Shown piece after piece: positions 16,572 through 25,921 of a DNA stretch of 61,151 bases. The stretch's first letter is position 1. Each line of letters opens with the position of its first letter. The notes beneath the pieces are model-generated. The model made no database searches, had not been told where the DNA came from, and worked only from the letters and a program-made list of their open reading frames with translations. A program made the position numbers and the translations under genes. This DNA comes from Thermoanaerobaculia bacterium (GTDB lineage Bacteria > Acidobacteriota > Thermoanaerobaculia > Multivoradales > JAIOJS01). Location of the stretch: NCBI GenBank assembly GCA_030429235.1, contig JAUIDB010000026.1, forward strand, positions 1 through 61,151. Direction: 5' to 3'.

Positions 16572-16611
16572 GCTCCTCCCGCGAGCTCGTTCCGAGCTTG
16601 ACGGGAGGAGC
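16572..16611. terminator. 10-bp-stem hairpin after the DUF1579 gene
   Basis: GCTCCTCCCG (16572-16581) pairs perfectly with CGGGAGGAGC (16602-16611) around a 20-nt loop. There is no T tract. The loop contains the -35 of the tetR promoter, so terminator and promoter are interleaved. Confidence 0.5.
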
Positions 16612-16626
16612 CAGGGCTGGAATACT
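16598..16626 (+). promoter_or_regulatory. sigma-70 promoter of the TetR-efflux operon
   Basis: TTGACG (16598-16603) and AATACT (16621-16626) are separated by the ideal 17 bp. The -10 runs into the operator palindrome and the predicted start near 16633 falls at its centre, so repressor binding would block transcription directly. Confidence 0.7.
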
Positions 16627-16644
16627 ACCGACCGGTCGGTAGTA
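16623..16644. promoter_or_regulatory. TetR operator, perfect 22-bp palindrome
   Basis: The half TACTACCGACC (16623-16633) is followed without spacer by its exact reverse complement. The ACCGACCGGTCGGT core is typical of TetR-family regulators of efflux pumps. It lies 18 nt before the tetR start and overlaps the -10 box, consistent with autorepression of the whole tetR-TolC-MFP-RND operon. Confidence 0.85.
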
Positions 16645-16662
16645 CCGTAGGCGAACAATCTC

Positions 16663-17277
16663 ATGACCCCGACACCCTCCCCCGCCGTTCCCACGCGCCA
16701 GAGGCTGCGTTCCGTGGCGCTGGAGCTGTTCGCTCGCCATGGCTACGGCGGGGCCTCGATGGCCGAGATCGCTCGCGGGGTCGGCGTGCAGAAGGCCACT
16801 CTCTACAACTACTACCCCTCTAAAGAGTCGCTGCTGCTCGACCTGCTGGAACAGGGGTTGGCGGCCTGGGGGCGTGCCTCACGAGTGGCGCTGCGGGCCG
16901 ATGGACCCCTGCGCGAGCGCCTCCAGCAGCACCTGGAGGCGGTGCTGGACTACGCGAGCAAGCATCCGCACGAGGCGGCGGTGGTGCGCCTGGCGGCGAC
17001 CCAGATCGGGGGCGAGCTGGGAGTCGAGGTTCGTCGCCGGCTGGAAGCCCACAAGGCTGAGTACATGGAGCTTCTCGCGCAGCAGTTCGCCGCTGCGATC
17101 GACGCCGGCGAGGTACGCAACGTCGATCCGGTGGGTCTGGCCCGAACCTGGCGAGCCCTGCTCAATGGCATGTTGATTCAGTACCTCTTCGAAGGAGCGG
17201 GTGGTGATGTGCGGCGTTCCCTGGAACAGGTCTGGGAGATCGTCTGGAAGGGCATGGCAGCCCGGGAGGAAGTGTAG
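16663..17277 (+). CDS. TetR/AcrR family transcriptional repressor
   Basis: A 204-residue regulator with an N-terminal TetR helix-turn-helix: LRSVALELFARHGYGGASMAEIARGVGVQKATLYNYYPSKESLL (about residues 9-53). The C-terminal half is a ligand-binding helical domain without a clear subfamily. It is the first gene of the operon with TolC, membrane-fusion and RND genes, so it most likely senses an efflux substrate and represses the pump. The palindrome at 16623-16644 is the expected operator. Confidence 0.93.
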   Translation: MTPTPSPAVPTRQRLRSVALELFARHGYGGASMAEIARGVGVQKATLYNYYPSKESLLLDLLEQGLAAWGRASRVALRADGPLRERLQQHLEAVLDYASKHPHEAAVVRLAATQIGGELGVEVRRRLEAHKAEYMELLAQQFAAAIDAGEVRNVDPVGLARTWRALLNGMLIQYLFEGAGGDVRRSLEQVWEIVWKGMAAREEV

Positions 17278-17279
17278 AG

Positions 17280-18731
17280 ATGGTATGCATGCGATGGGGA
17301 CGAACACTCTGTCTGCTGGGGGTTCTGGGATTGGTCTCGAGTCCGGGCCTCGGCTCCGAGCCGACCGACGGTGGGCCGTCCGCCACCTCGGCCTTGGGAC
17401 TCGAAGAACTTACGCTCTGGGCCCTCGAACACAATCCAGCCCTGGCCGCGGTGGAGGAACTACGACAGGAGGTCCAGGGTGGCGTGGTGGAGGCGCGGGC
17501 CGATGCGTTTCCTCAGCTGGAGGCGGTGGCGGCCTGGGACCGCTCTCGCAACCCGTCCTTCCTCAACAGCCCCGACTTCCAGGATTTCGTGCCGCCGGGC
17601 TTCGAACCGAGTGAGCAGGAGGTCTACAACCTGGGGATGGAGCTAACGCAGACGCTGTACAGCGGTGGGAAGATCGCGGCGGCCCTGGAGCTGGCTTCGG
17701 TTCTCGTCGACCTCGCCGAGACCAGCATCGACTCCGCGCGGCTCGACCTGGCAGCAGACGTGGCCACGACCTACTACCAATTCCTCGGGGCCCAGCGGGC
17801 GATCGAGACGATCGAACTGCAGGAACGGGCTCGCCGACAGAACCTGGAGACGGTGGAGAATCGACTGGAACTCGGCGAGGCCACTCGGCTCGAACAGCTG
17901 CAGGCCGTTGCCGCCCTGGCCCAGGTGCGCCCGCAGTTGGAACAGCGACGCGGTGATGCCCTCGTCCTCGAGGCAGAACTGAAGGCTCTGCTCGGTATCG
18001 AGCGGGATCGTGAGGTGGCAGTCCGTCCGGTCGACCGGCTCCTACCCCCCGGTCCCGGCTTCGACACCCTGCTAGCCTGGGCCGACGGTCAACGGCCTGA
18101 ACTCCTCGACCTCGACCTCCAGATCCAGTCGCTCGAGCTCCAGCAGACCATCAGGCGAGCGGACGGGCGGCCGCAGTTGGAGTTCACCGGGCGCTACGGC
18201 CACCAGGCTCGGCTGGCGGAGGACCTGACCGACTCGTTGTTTGCCGACTGGGGCGTGGGTTTCGGTCTGCGGTGGTCCTTCTTCGACGGCGGGCGTCGTC
18301 GAGGTGAGATCGCACGACTGGCTAGCCAGAGTCGTCAACTCGCACTGCAGATCGAGGATCTCCGGCGCCGCATCGAAGTGCAGATCGAGGAGGGACTGTC
18401 CTCCTACACCGCGGCCCGAGCCGGCTGGGAGGCCTCCAAGGTCGCGGCCGAGGCCGCTCGCGAAGCTCGCCGTGTCGCCGCCGAGAGCTACCACGAGGGC
18501 ATCGCCTTGCAAGTCGATCTTCTCAACGCCCAGGACCAGGAGGCGTCGAGCGAACTGCTCGAAGTCGAAGCGTACTACCGGGCCCTGCAGGCGGTGGCCC
18601 GGCTGGCTCGTGCCGTCGGCATGATGCCCAGTGAACTGATCGAGCGTGCCGACGAAGGCACTCCGCACACTCCAACGACGACCACCGAGGAATCCATCGC
18701 GACGGAGACTTCGGAGAGGGTGATCCGATGA
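17280..18731 (+). CDS. TolC-family outer-membrane efflux protein
   Basis: The 483-residue protein begins with a signal peptide (to about residue 30) and has the two-fold repeated TolC/OEP architecture: LTLWALEHNPALAAVEELRQE starts the first repeat and RAWDxxQRPELLDLDLQIQ-type sequence (around 265-280) the second, each with long helical coiled-coil stretches. It forms the outer-membrane channel of the tripartite pump with the next two genes. GGGAGGA lies about 9 nt before the ATG at 17280. The stop overlaps the adaptor start by 4 nt (ATGA). The tail (TPTTTTEESIATETSE) is low complexity. Confidence 0.92.
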   Translation: MVCMRWGRTLCLLGVLGLVSSPGLGSEPTDGGPSATSALGLEELTLWALEHNPALAAVEELRQEVQGGVVEARADAFPQLEAVAAWDRSRNPSFLNSPDFQDFVPPGFEPSEQEVYNLGMELTQTLYSGGKIAAALELASVLVDLAETSIDSARLDLAADVATTYYQFLGAQRAIETIELQERARRQNLETVENRLELGEATRLEQLQAVAALAQVRPQLEQRRGDALVLEAELKALLGIERDREVAVRPVDRLLPPGPGFDTLLAWADGQRPELLDLDLQIQSLELQQTIRRADGRPQLEFTGRYGHQARLAEDLTDSLFADWGVGFGLRWSFFDGGRRRGEIARLASQSRQLALQIEDLRRRIEVQIEEGLSSYTAARAGWEASKVAAEAAREARRVAAESYHEGIALQVDLLNAQDQEASSELLEVEAYYRALQAVARLARAVGMMPSELIERADEGTPHTPTTTTEESIATETSERVIR

Positions 18732-19786
18732 GCAAATCCACTGTACACGTACTCACTGTCTCCATCTTGGTGGGCCTCGCCGCCTGGGGCTGTGGAAGCT
18801 CGTCCGAGAGCCAAGCCGCGGCCACCACCACCGAACGGATCGCCACCGTGCGGGTCCTGGGCCTGGCGACCGAGGCGGCGACCGACGTCGTTAGCCTGCC
18901 GGCCGACTTGAAGCCAGCTCGCCGCGCGATCCTGGCAGCCGAGGTGCCGGGACGGATCGAGAGCCTTTCGGTGGAGGTGGGAGACACCGTCACCAAAGAG
19001 CAGTCGTTGCTGACGATCGATCGCCGCGCCTTGGAGCAGACGGTTCGAGAGGCGGAGGCGGTCTTCTTCCAGCGCACCCAGCAGTTCGAGCGGGCGCAGA
19101 ATCTCTTCGCCAAGCAGTCGATCACCAAGGCCCAGATGCTCGATGCCTTGACCTTCCGTGACGTGGCGCAAGCCAGCCTCGATTCGGCGCGTCTGCAGCT
19201 TTCGAAGTCGAGCCTCCGGGCTCCGTGGTCGGGGCGGGTAGCCGCCCGTCGGGTCGAACTTGGCGACTACGCGCAGCCCGGTCAGCCGCTCATCGAGTTG
19301 ATCGCGGTCGGGACCCTGAAGGTACAGGCACCGGTGGCGGCCTCGGATGTGCCCTTCGTAGCAATCGGCTCGCCGGTCTCGGTCCGGATCGACGCCTTCC
19401 CGGACCGCCTGTTTCAAGGAACCATCGTTCGCACGGGAGCTGAACTGGATCCGCGGAGCCGCACCCTCGAGGTCGAGGCCGAGTTGAACAACGCGGCGGG
19501 TGATCTCACGCCGGGTCTCCCCGCGCGGATCGAGCTGGTACGGCGCCAGTACCCCGAGGCGCTCTTGCTACCGGCCAGTGCCGTCATTCGCTTCGAGGAC
19601 CACGACGCGGTGTACGTGGTCGAGGACGACCGGGCCGTGTTGCGCCAGATCGGTCTGGGCCCGCTCCTCGGGGAGAGGGTCTTGGTGAACTCAGGGCTGG
19701 TGGCGGGCGACGAGGTCGTGGTCGAGGGGCAGTCGGGCATCTCGGATGGCCAGCCGGTCGAGGTCCTGACGGAGGATGCGGCGTGA
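18728..19786 (+). CDS. RND efflux periplasmic adaptor, probable lipoprotein
   Basis: A 352-residue membrane-fusion protein linking the RND pump to the TolC channel. The N-terminus (residues 1-22) is a signal ending in Cys22 with a slightly unusual lipobox (AWGC). The family order is visible: a biotinyl-lipoyl half (LAAEVPGRIESLSVEVGDTV), a helical hairpin (about 95-150), the second lipoyl half (SLRAPWSGRVAARRVELGDYAQPG) and the beta-barrel (VRIDAFPDRLFQGTIVRTG). It overlaps the TolC gene by 4 nt and the RND gene by 4 nt (GTGA), indicating coupled translation. Confidence 0.93.
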   Translation: MSKSTVHVLTVSILVGLAAWGCGSSSESQAAATTTERIATVRVLGLATEAATDVVSLPADLKPARRAILAAEVPGRIESLSVEVGDTVTKEQSLLTIDRRALEQTVREAEAVFFQRTQQFERAQNLFAKQSITKAQMLDALTFRDVAQASLDSARLQLSKSSLRAPWSGRVAARRVELGDYAQPGQPLIELIAVGTLKVQAPVAASDVPFVAIGSPVSVRIDAFPDRLFQGTIVRTGAELDPRSRTLEVEAELNNAAGDLTPGLPARIELVRRQYPEALLLPASAVIRFEDHDAVYVVEDDRAVLRQIGLGPLLGERVLVNSGLVAGDEVVVEGQSGISDGQPVEVLTEDAA

Positions 19787-22700
19787 GAATCGTCGATCAA
19801 GCCCTGGCCCATCGCGCCACGGTCTTCTTCCTCCTCGCAGCCTTGATCATCGGCGGTTTGACCGCCTACCGCAGCCTGCCGCGGGAGAGCTTCCCGGACA
19901 TCTCCGTGCCGATGATCATGGTCTACACGCAGTACCCCGGCGCCGCTCCCAAGGAGGTCGAAACCCAGATCACCGATGTGCTCGAGCGGGAGCTCAAGGG
20001 AGTCGACGACCTGGAGGAGTTGACCTCGCAGTCGCTCGAGAGTACCTCGGTGGTGACCGTGGAGTTCGGTACCGATATCGACATCGATTCCGCCCTGCAA
20101 AAGGTGCGAGACAAGGTGGATCTGGCGAAGGCCGAGTTTCCGTCCGAGGTCGAGGATCCGATCTTGGAAGAGATCAACTTCTCGGACATTCCGATCCTTC
20201 AGGTGAACCTCGCCGGCGATATCGGCGCGGTGGCGTTGAAGGAGCTGGCCGAGGATCTCCAGGACATGATCGAAACCCTGCCTGGCGTCTTGCGGGCCAA
20301 CATCGTCGGCGGACGGGAACGCGAAGTCCAGGTCGACGTCGACGCCGAGCGTTTGCGTTTGGCGGGGCTGTCGCTCGACGACGTAGTCCAGGCCGTGGCC
20401 AGCGAGAACGTGTCGATTCCCGGCGGGGACCTCGACGTCGGCGACCAGACCTTTGCGGTGCGCGTGCCGGGCGAGATCGAAGATCCGATGGAGATCCGCG
20501 ACTTCGTGATCGAGGCCAAGGCCGGGAAGCCGATCTACGTCCGTGACGTGGCTACGGTGACCTTTGGCTTCAAGGAGCGGGACTCTTACGCTCGGATCAA
20601 CGGCAAGGAGTCGGTCGCCCTGACAGTGCAGAAACGAGCGGGTACGAACATCATCGAACTGGCCGATCGGGTCAAGGCCGAAGTAGAAGCCGCCCAGGCC
20701 GAGTGGCCCGAAGGAGTCGAAGTCTCACTGCTCGCCGACCAGAGCAAGGAGATTCGGCGCATGGTCAAGGATCTCGAGAACAACATCCTGTCGGGCTTGG
20801 TTCTCGTGCTCCTGGTCCTGATGTTTGCGCTCGGTCTGCGCAACGCCACCTTTGTGGCTCTCTCCATTCCCTTCTCGATGTTCCTCACCTTCCTGTTCAT
20901 TCAGGCCTCGGGGATCACACTGAACATGGTGGTGCTCTTCTCGCTGGTCCTCGCGGTTGGCATGCTCGTCGACAACGCGGTGGTGGTGGTCGAGAACATC
21001 TATCGCCATATGCAGGGTGGACTCTCGTCCAGCGCCGCCGCGGCGACCGGTACGCACGAGGTGGACACCGCGATCCTGGTGTCGACTCTGACGACCGTGG
21101 GCGCTTTCTTCCCGCTGCTCTTCTGGCCGGGAACGATGGGCGAGTTCATGTCCTTCTTGCCGATGACCCTCAGCATGGCGCTGATCGCTTCGCTGGCGAT
21201 TGCGTTCACCGTCAATCCGACGTTGTGCGCAACCTGGATGAGGATCGCCGCCGGTGAACTGCGCACCGAGACCGAAGAACCGGACGAGTACGACCTCGGG
21301 AAGAAGGGCCGCCGCTGGACCGAGCGTTTGGGCGAGGCGCTGACGAGTCGCTACCGACGCTCACTGCGATGGTCGCTGGACCATCGGTTCATGACTCTGG
21401 GAGGCACCGTCAGCTGTTTTGTCCTGGTCGTCGTGTTGTCGGGACTCTACGGCCATGGCGTCGAGTTCTTTCCCGAGACCGAACCGCCTCAGATCTTCGT
21501 CAACGTCGAACTGCCGTCCGGAACTCGCATCGAGCGCACCGATGGCGTGATCCGCGAGATCGAATCGCGACTGACCGGTCTTCCCGACGTCAAGACGATG
21601 GCGGCGAGCGTGGGGGCAGGGAGTCAGAGCGACTTCGGTGGAACCTCGCGCGGAGACGCCTCGAAGGCTCGGATCACCCTCGACCTTCTCGATCGGGAGG
21701 AACGGTCTCAGAGCTCTTTCCTCACTATGGATCAGATTCGTGATCTGACGGCTGACCTACCGGGGGTGGTGGTCGATGTAGCGCGACCGGACGAAGGACC
21801 GGCGACCGGAGATCCTCTCTCCATCGAGGTGACGGGAGAGGACTTTTCGGTTCTGGGCCAGATCGCCGAGCGGATTCGTGGCATCGTCGACGGCATCCCA
21901 GGTCTCGTTTCGCTCGACGACGATTTCGACCCGGCGAGCCCGGAGATCGTAGCGCGGATCGATCGGGCCCAGGCGGCCAAGCTCGGTCTGACGACCCGTG
22001 ATATCGCTTCGACCGTGCGTACGGCGATCAATGGAACGGAAGCCTCGACCTTCCGCCGCACGGGTGACGACGAGATCGACATCATGGTGCGCTTGGGACA
22101 CGGTGGCGAGACGGACCTCTCCGAACTCTCCCGCGTCACTCTGGTCAACGAGGACGGGATCCAGATTCCACTCTCCTCGGTCGCCAGTTTCGAGCGAGCC
22201 ACAGCGCTCACGGCGATCCGCCACAAGGACCAGGATCGGGTCGTCACCGTGTCGGGGAAGGTCACGGACACCCGACTGGCTCAGCCGGTACGAGAGGAGG
22301 CACGGGCTCGACTGGAAGCGGTGCCGGACCTCCTTCCCGAGGGGTACTCGATTTACTTCGGTGGCCAGAGCGACGACGAGAAGGAGGCCGCGGACTTTCT
22401 CTCCAAGGCGTTCCTGTGGGCCATCCTCATCGTTATGGCACTGATGGTGGGGAAGTTCGATTCGGTAGCGATCCCGGTGATCATCATCACCTCGGTCGTG
22501 ATGTCGATGATCGGCGTGCTCTTGGGCTTGCTGGTGACCGGCTTGCCGTTCGGCATCGTGATGACCGGATTGGGAGTGATCTCGCTGGCTGGAGTGGTCG
22601 TCAACAACGCGATCGTGCTGCTCGACTACGCCGAGCAACTGCGGGCCCAGGGTTTGCCGAGGCGAACCGTGGTCGAACTGACGGGCGAGCGTCGTTTGCG

Positions 22701-23064
22701 GCCGGTGCTGCTGACCGCGGTCACGACGATCCTCGGGCTGATCCCCCTCGGAACCGGCTTCGAGTTCGACTTCCACAGCTTGCGGTTCGCCAGTGGGGGA
22801 GAGAGCAGCCAGTGGTGGCAGGGGATGGCGGTCGCGGTTATCTTCGGCCTCGCCTTTGCGACCTTCCTGACCCTGATCCTGGTGCCCGTGCTCTACGACC
22901 TCCTTCTCGAGTTCAAGGAACGCTGGGCCTCGCGGCGGGGGCGCGGCCCCCAGGAACCGTCCTCTGGCCCCCTGTCACCGTTGGACGATCGACTATCCGA
23001 CGAGGAGGCGGACGACATCGATACCGCGGCCGCCTACGTACCGCCCGACCCCCTCGGGGCCTGA
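19783..23064 (+). CDS. RND family efflux transporter, inner-membrane pump
   Basis: This 1,093-residue pump has the RND layout: TM1 at about 13-30, a large periplasmic loop, six TM helices at about 330-540, a second loop and TM helices to about 1040. Conserved pieces are RESFPDISVPMIMV, VDNAVVVVENIYRH (D397, N398) and GVVVNNAIVLLDYAEQLR. Compared with AcrB, the second aspartate of the relay is Asn398 and the Lys940 position is Asn941, a pattern of non-HAE1 RND subfamilies. Drug export is the likely role but the substrate is open. The GTG start overlaps the adaptor stop. The C-terminal 50 residues are acidic and disordered. Confidence 0.94.
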   Translation: MRIVDQALAHRATVFFLLAALIIGGLTAYRSLPRESFPDISVPMIMVYTQYPGAAPKEVETQITDVLERELKGVDDLEELTSQSLESTSVVTVEFGTDIDIDSALQKVRDKVDLAKAEFPSEVEDPILEEINFSDIPILQVNLAGDIGAVALKELAEDLQDMIETLPGVLRANIVGGREREVQVDVDAERLRLAGLSLDDVVQAVASENVSIPGGDLDVGDQTFAVRVPGEIEDPMEIRDFVIEAKAGKPIYVRDVATVTFGFKERDSYARINGKESVALTVQKRAGTNIIELADRVKAEVEAAQAEWPEGVEVSLLADQSKEIRRMVKDLENNILSGLVLVLLVLMFALGLRNATFVALSIPFSMFLTFLFIQASGITLNMVVLFSLVLAVGMLVDNAVVVVENIYRHMQGGLSSSAAAATGTHEVDTAILVSTLTTVGAFFPLLFWPGTMGEFMSFLPMTLSMALIASLAIAFTVNPTLCATWMRIAAGELRTETEEPDEYDLGKKGRRWTERLGEALTSRYRRSLRWSLDHRFMTLGGTVSCFVLVVVLSGLYGHGVEFFPETEPPQIFVNVELPSGTRIERTDGVIREIESRLTGLPDVKTMAASVGAGSQSDFGGTSRGDASKARITLDLLDREERSQSSFLTMDQIRDLTADLPGVVVDVARPDEGPATGDPLSIEVTGEDFSVLGQIAERIRGIVDGIPGLVSLDDDFDPASPEIVARIDRAQAAKLGLTTRDIASTVRTAINGTEASTFRRTGDDEIDIMVRLGHGGETDLSELSRVTLVNEDGIQIPLSSVASFERATALTAIRHKDQDRVVTVSGKVTDTRLAQPVREEARARLEAVPDLLPEGYSIYFGGQSDDEKEAADFLSKAFLWAILIVMALMVGKFDSVAIPVIIITSVVMSMIGVLLGLLVTGLPFGIVMTGLGVISLAGVVVNNAIVLLDYAEQLRAQGLPRRTVVELTGERRLRPVLLTAVTTILGLIPLGTGFEFDFHSLRFASGGESSQWWQGMAVAVIFGLAFATFLTLILVPVLYDLLLEFKERWASRRGRGPQEPSSGPLSPLDDRLSDEEADDIDTAAAYVPPDPLGA

Positions 23065-23084
23065 ACCCGCCGTCTTGCCGCCAG

Positions 23085-23414
23085 CTACTTAGGTGGTAAG
23101 GAGTCGACGAACTGTCGGGCCAACTCGATCCAGGTCGCGAGACCGGCGTGCTCGGCGGCGTCGGCTTCGACCCAGACCAGGCCGCGCATCGGTCGGCCCG
23201 TGAAGTCCATGACGGCGGCGCCTGGCCGGGCGAGGGCGTCCTCCCAGCGCTGCTGGCCGACGCGGAAGATGTAGCGTCCGGTGCCTACGCCGCAGAGCAT
23301 GTTGCCGTGCCGCATCCAACAGATCCCACCGAACATCTTGGTCTCGGTGACTCCCTCCGGATCCTCGGCTAGGGCTTCGCGCATCTTCTCAGCCAGTTCT
23401 GGGTCATAGGGCAC
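23085..23414 (-). CDS. TfoX N-terminal domain protein
   Basis: A 109-residue protein of the TfoX/Sxy N-terminal domain family. KMFGGICWMRHGNMLCGVG is the family core, followed by YIFRVGQQRWEDAL and PGAAVMDFTGRPMRGLVWVE. The DNA-uptake regulators of gamma-proteobacteria carry a second TfoX-C domain that is missing here, and stand-alone TfoX-N proteins have no known role. The GTG at 23414 is chosen because GAAGGAG lies about 7 nt upstream and the residues before it look non-coding. It converges with the RND gene, leaving only 20 nt between stops. Confidence 0.82.
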   Translation of the reverse strand: MPYDPELAEKMREALAEDPEGVTETKMFGGICWMRHGNMLCGVGTGRYIFRVGQQRWEDALARPGAAVMDFTGRPMRGLVWVEADAAEHAGLATWIELARQFVDSLPPK

Positions 23415-23514
23415 GTCTTCGTCTCCTTCGGGTTCGGCATGGTGGGTGCCAATGGCAGGTACGACCGTAGGACGGTTTCTCACTGCCGTTCCCGACATCC
23501 AGCCGGAATCGAAG

Positions 23515-25068
23515 CTACTTCTTCTCGGAGAGACGGCGTCGCAGGATCTCGTTCTCGAAAGCGATACCGACCTCTGCCGCCGCCAGGTCGAGGATCTCGA
23601 CCTCTTCGATCCGCCGGTCGATCAAACCGTTGTCGGTATAGACCACGAGGATCACCCGGTCGACTCCGAGCACGGGGAAGAGGACGACCTCTTTCCTACG
23701 TGGTGGTCCAATGCGGGCCACGAGTTCAGGGGGGAGACGGGCCTCTTCCCAACTCGTCGTCATCGCCCTGCCCTCCTCGATCGCCCGGCTCAGACCATCG
23801 TCCGGGTCGAGTGCCAGTCGCAGGCCTCGTGTCTTGTCGGCCAGCGAACCGCCGTCGGCGTCGAAGCCGAAGGCGCCGAGGGCGTTGAGGGTGTTTCCCT
23901 GAACCAGGAAAAGGACGGCCCGCTCGACCGATTCACTGACGACCTTCATCAGGCTGAGAGCGACACTGGCCGAGAACAGACCCGAACGCAGGTCCGAGAC
24001 GATCCGGTGCAGGCGCTCGATGGCAGTTTGGTTCTGTTCGGGGCTGGACGGAGGGAGCGGTTCGCGAAAGCGCGACAGGCTGTTGAAGCAGCCAAGAATG
24101 GCTTGCGGGTCGGAGGGAACGACTGCGGTGGCACCCGCGGCGTACGCCTTGGTCGTCAGGCCCACGTCCTCGACGATACAGAGCACTGGTACGGTGGGCC
24201 GCGCTCGGCACAGCTCGGCGAGCTGATCGAAGGTCGTGGTTGGTTCGCGCAGCTCGAAGGCGATGATGGCTCGACTGCCGGCCGCTTCGTCGAGACCGGC
24301 GGGCGAGAGCACGCGGTAGGGAGTCTGGCTGGACACCAGACGCGTGACGAGTTCGGTTTCGAGGGCAGTCGCAGCGGAAACGAAGTGCAGTTCGGAAAAG
24401 GACGCCTCGGCCAGCGACGGCTGACGGCCCAGACGCTCGACCAGCGCGGCGGTACTGGGCCCAGGGCCTTCGCCCTCGGCCGGATCTGGCAGCGCTTGGG
24501 GGCCTGGAGTCGTCCTCGCGGTTGCGGGGTCCTGCTCTGGTGCAGCCGAGACGCCCTCCTGGTGCCGCTCGTCGAACACCCGGGCTGCCTCCAGCAGAAC
24601 CATCTGGGTATTGAGGTCGAGTTCTGGTAGCAGGTCGGCCGGCAGGAAGGCGATGTCATCGACGGGGGCGAGCTGGTCGAGTTCGAACTCGAAGTCACCG
24701 AGTTCCCAGGAAACGAGCTCGTAGATGGTCTCTTCGACCTGAGCCTTCACCGCGGCCTGGACCGCAGGGAGAGTCAAGGCTCCCTCGTCGAGGAGGATCT
24801 GCCCCAGAAGGCGTCCCGCGGGATCCGTCATCTGGCGTTCGAGCGCCTGGTCCCGAACCTCGGCGTCCAGGGAACCCATGCGCACGAGGAGTTCGCCGAC
24901 GCGAAGTCCGGGGTCGAGCTTGGCTCCCACGATGGCGCCCTGGTGGAAGAGGACACGAGCTTGCCGGTTGGCCGTTCGCACCTGGAGCGTGCCGCTCCTG
25001 CGGCCCAGGTGGATGAACTGCATGACGTCCGAAACCGGGACGTCTTCCAAGCGGCCGGCCAGACTCAT
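23515..25068 (-). CDS. DUF4388 protein with receiver-like and GAF-like regions
   Basis: The 517-residue protein starts with DUF4388 (PATAN): LAGRLEDVPVSDVMQFIHLG, then SGTLQVRTANRQARVLFHQG, up to about residue 145. A Pro/Ala-rich linker (about 170-220) follows. Residues about 235-330 look like a degenerate receiver (VPVLCIVEDVG, YAAGATAVVPSDPQ) without an obvious phosphoacceptor. From about 350 a GAF-like region runs to the end (AVLFLVQGNTLNALGAFG, VLGVDRVILVVYTDNG). PATAN proteins act in motility or polarity signalling in deltaproteobacteria and cyanobacteria; the role here is inferred. The ATG at 25068 is chosen because DUF4388 begins there. It is probably co-transcribed with the upstream GAF gene (88-nt gap). 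Confidence 0.8.
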   Translation of the reverse strand: MSLAGRLEDVPVSDVMQFIHLGRRSGTLQVRTANRQARVLFHQGAIVGAKLDPGLRVGELLVRMGSLDAEVRDQALERQMTDPAGRLLGQILLDEGALTLPAVQAAVKAQVEETIYELVSWELGDFEFELDQLAPVDDIAFLPADLLPELDLNTQMVLLEAARVFDERHQEGVSAAPEQDPATARTTPGPQALPDPAEGEGPGPSTAALVERLGRQPSLAEASFSELHFVSAATALETELVTRLVSSQTPYRVLSPAGLDEAAGSRAIIAFELREPTTTFDQLAELCRARPTVPVLCIVEDVGLTTKAYAAGATAVVPSDPQAILGCFNSLSRFREPLPPSSPEQNQTAIERLHRIVSDLRSGLFSASVALSLMKVVSESVERAVLFLVQGNTLNALGAFGFDADGGSLADKTRGLRLALDPDDGLSRAIEEGRAMTTSWEEARLPPELVARIGPPRRKEVVLFPVLGVDRVILVVYTDNGLIDRRIEEVEILDLAAAEVGIAFENEILRRRLSEKK

Positions 25069-25156
25069 CGGCGTTTCGCAGGGTTGGCCTGGGCACCTAC
25101 GTCCCAGGCGGAGCACTGCCCCTCCTTGTCGCTACTCATGGGTGCAGCGAAAGGCC

Positions 25157-25921
25157 TCAGCTGCCGCGCAGGAGGCCTACCAGTCCCTGCAGGGTCTCCA
25201 GCTTGCGGTGCGTCTTGGAGTAGATGCGGGCCGCAACCAGGGCAGATGCGGCGTGGGCTGCGAGCAGATCCAGGATGTCTCGGTCCTCCGAAAGTGGCGT
25301 CTTCTTGTGGTCGAGCATAGCAAGGATCACCAGCGCGCCCACCACCGAGTCCTCGACGCGAAGCGGAACGACGGCCAGGGCTTCGGAATCGGTGGCTCGC
25401 TCCAGACGTAGATGGCCGTCGGTCAGGGCGGCATCGACCAGCGCGTCGCCGCCGTCGTAGGAGGGAGCTCCGAAGCGCGACTCAGCCGCCACGTCTCCGT
25501 ACGCGAGCGCTACCTCGTACTCACCTTCGTTCTCGTCCTGGATGAGCAAGACGAAGGTCGCGGCCCCGAGAAGATCACGCGTGATCTCCGCGATTGCCGA
25601 ACGCACCTCGGCGGGGTCGAGGCTGGCGTGCAGCTGGTAGGTCGCGACGTAGAGGCTGGTCAGCTTGCCGGCTTGGCGCTCCGCTTCGACGAGTTGCGCT
25701 ACCAGCTCTTCCTGATCGTTCTCGGCCTCCCGGATTCGCTCCTGCAGCGACTGGATCTGTGTCTGTTCGTCAGGCCGCGGAATCACCAGACGCGCGTTGT
25801 TCTCGAGGACCTTGGCCAGATGTCCGGCGTCGTCGAGTAGAGACTTGAGCTGTCCCAGGGCTTCGACGACTTGCGACCCATCCTCGTTGGCGGCGTCGGA
25901 TCGAGACTTCTGATCTGTCAA
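25157..25921 (-). CDS. coiled-coil GAF domain protein
   Basis: About 254 residues: a helical coiled-coil of some 75 residues (LQERIREAENDQEELVAQLVEAERQAG) followed by a GAF domain (LYVATYQLHASLDPAEVRSAI, AATFVLLIQDENEG, LAVVPLRVEDSVVGALVIL) and a short helical tail. There is no kinase, cyclase or other output domain, so it is likely a sensor adaptor working with the DUF4388 protein encoded just downstream. The start is uncertain: no ATG is well placed, and TTG at 25921 (TDQKSRSD) is the best guess, since further upstream the reading frame loses coding character and overlaps the region before sucC. Confidence 0.75.
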   Translation of the reverse strand: MTDQKSRSDAANEDGSQVVEALGQLKSLLDDAGHLAKVLENNARLVIPRPDEQTQIQSLQERIREAENDQEELVAQLVEAERQAGKLTSLYVATYQLHASLDPAEVRSAIAEITRDLLGAATFVLLIQDENEGEYEVALAYGDVAAESRFGAPSYDGGDALVDAALTDGHLRLERATDSEALAVVPLRVEDSVVGALVILAMLDHKKTPLSEDRDILDLLAAHAASALVAARIYSKTHRKLETLQGLVGLLRGS

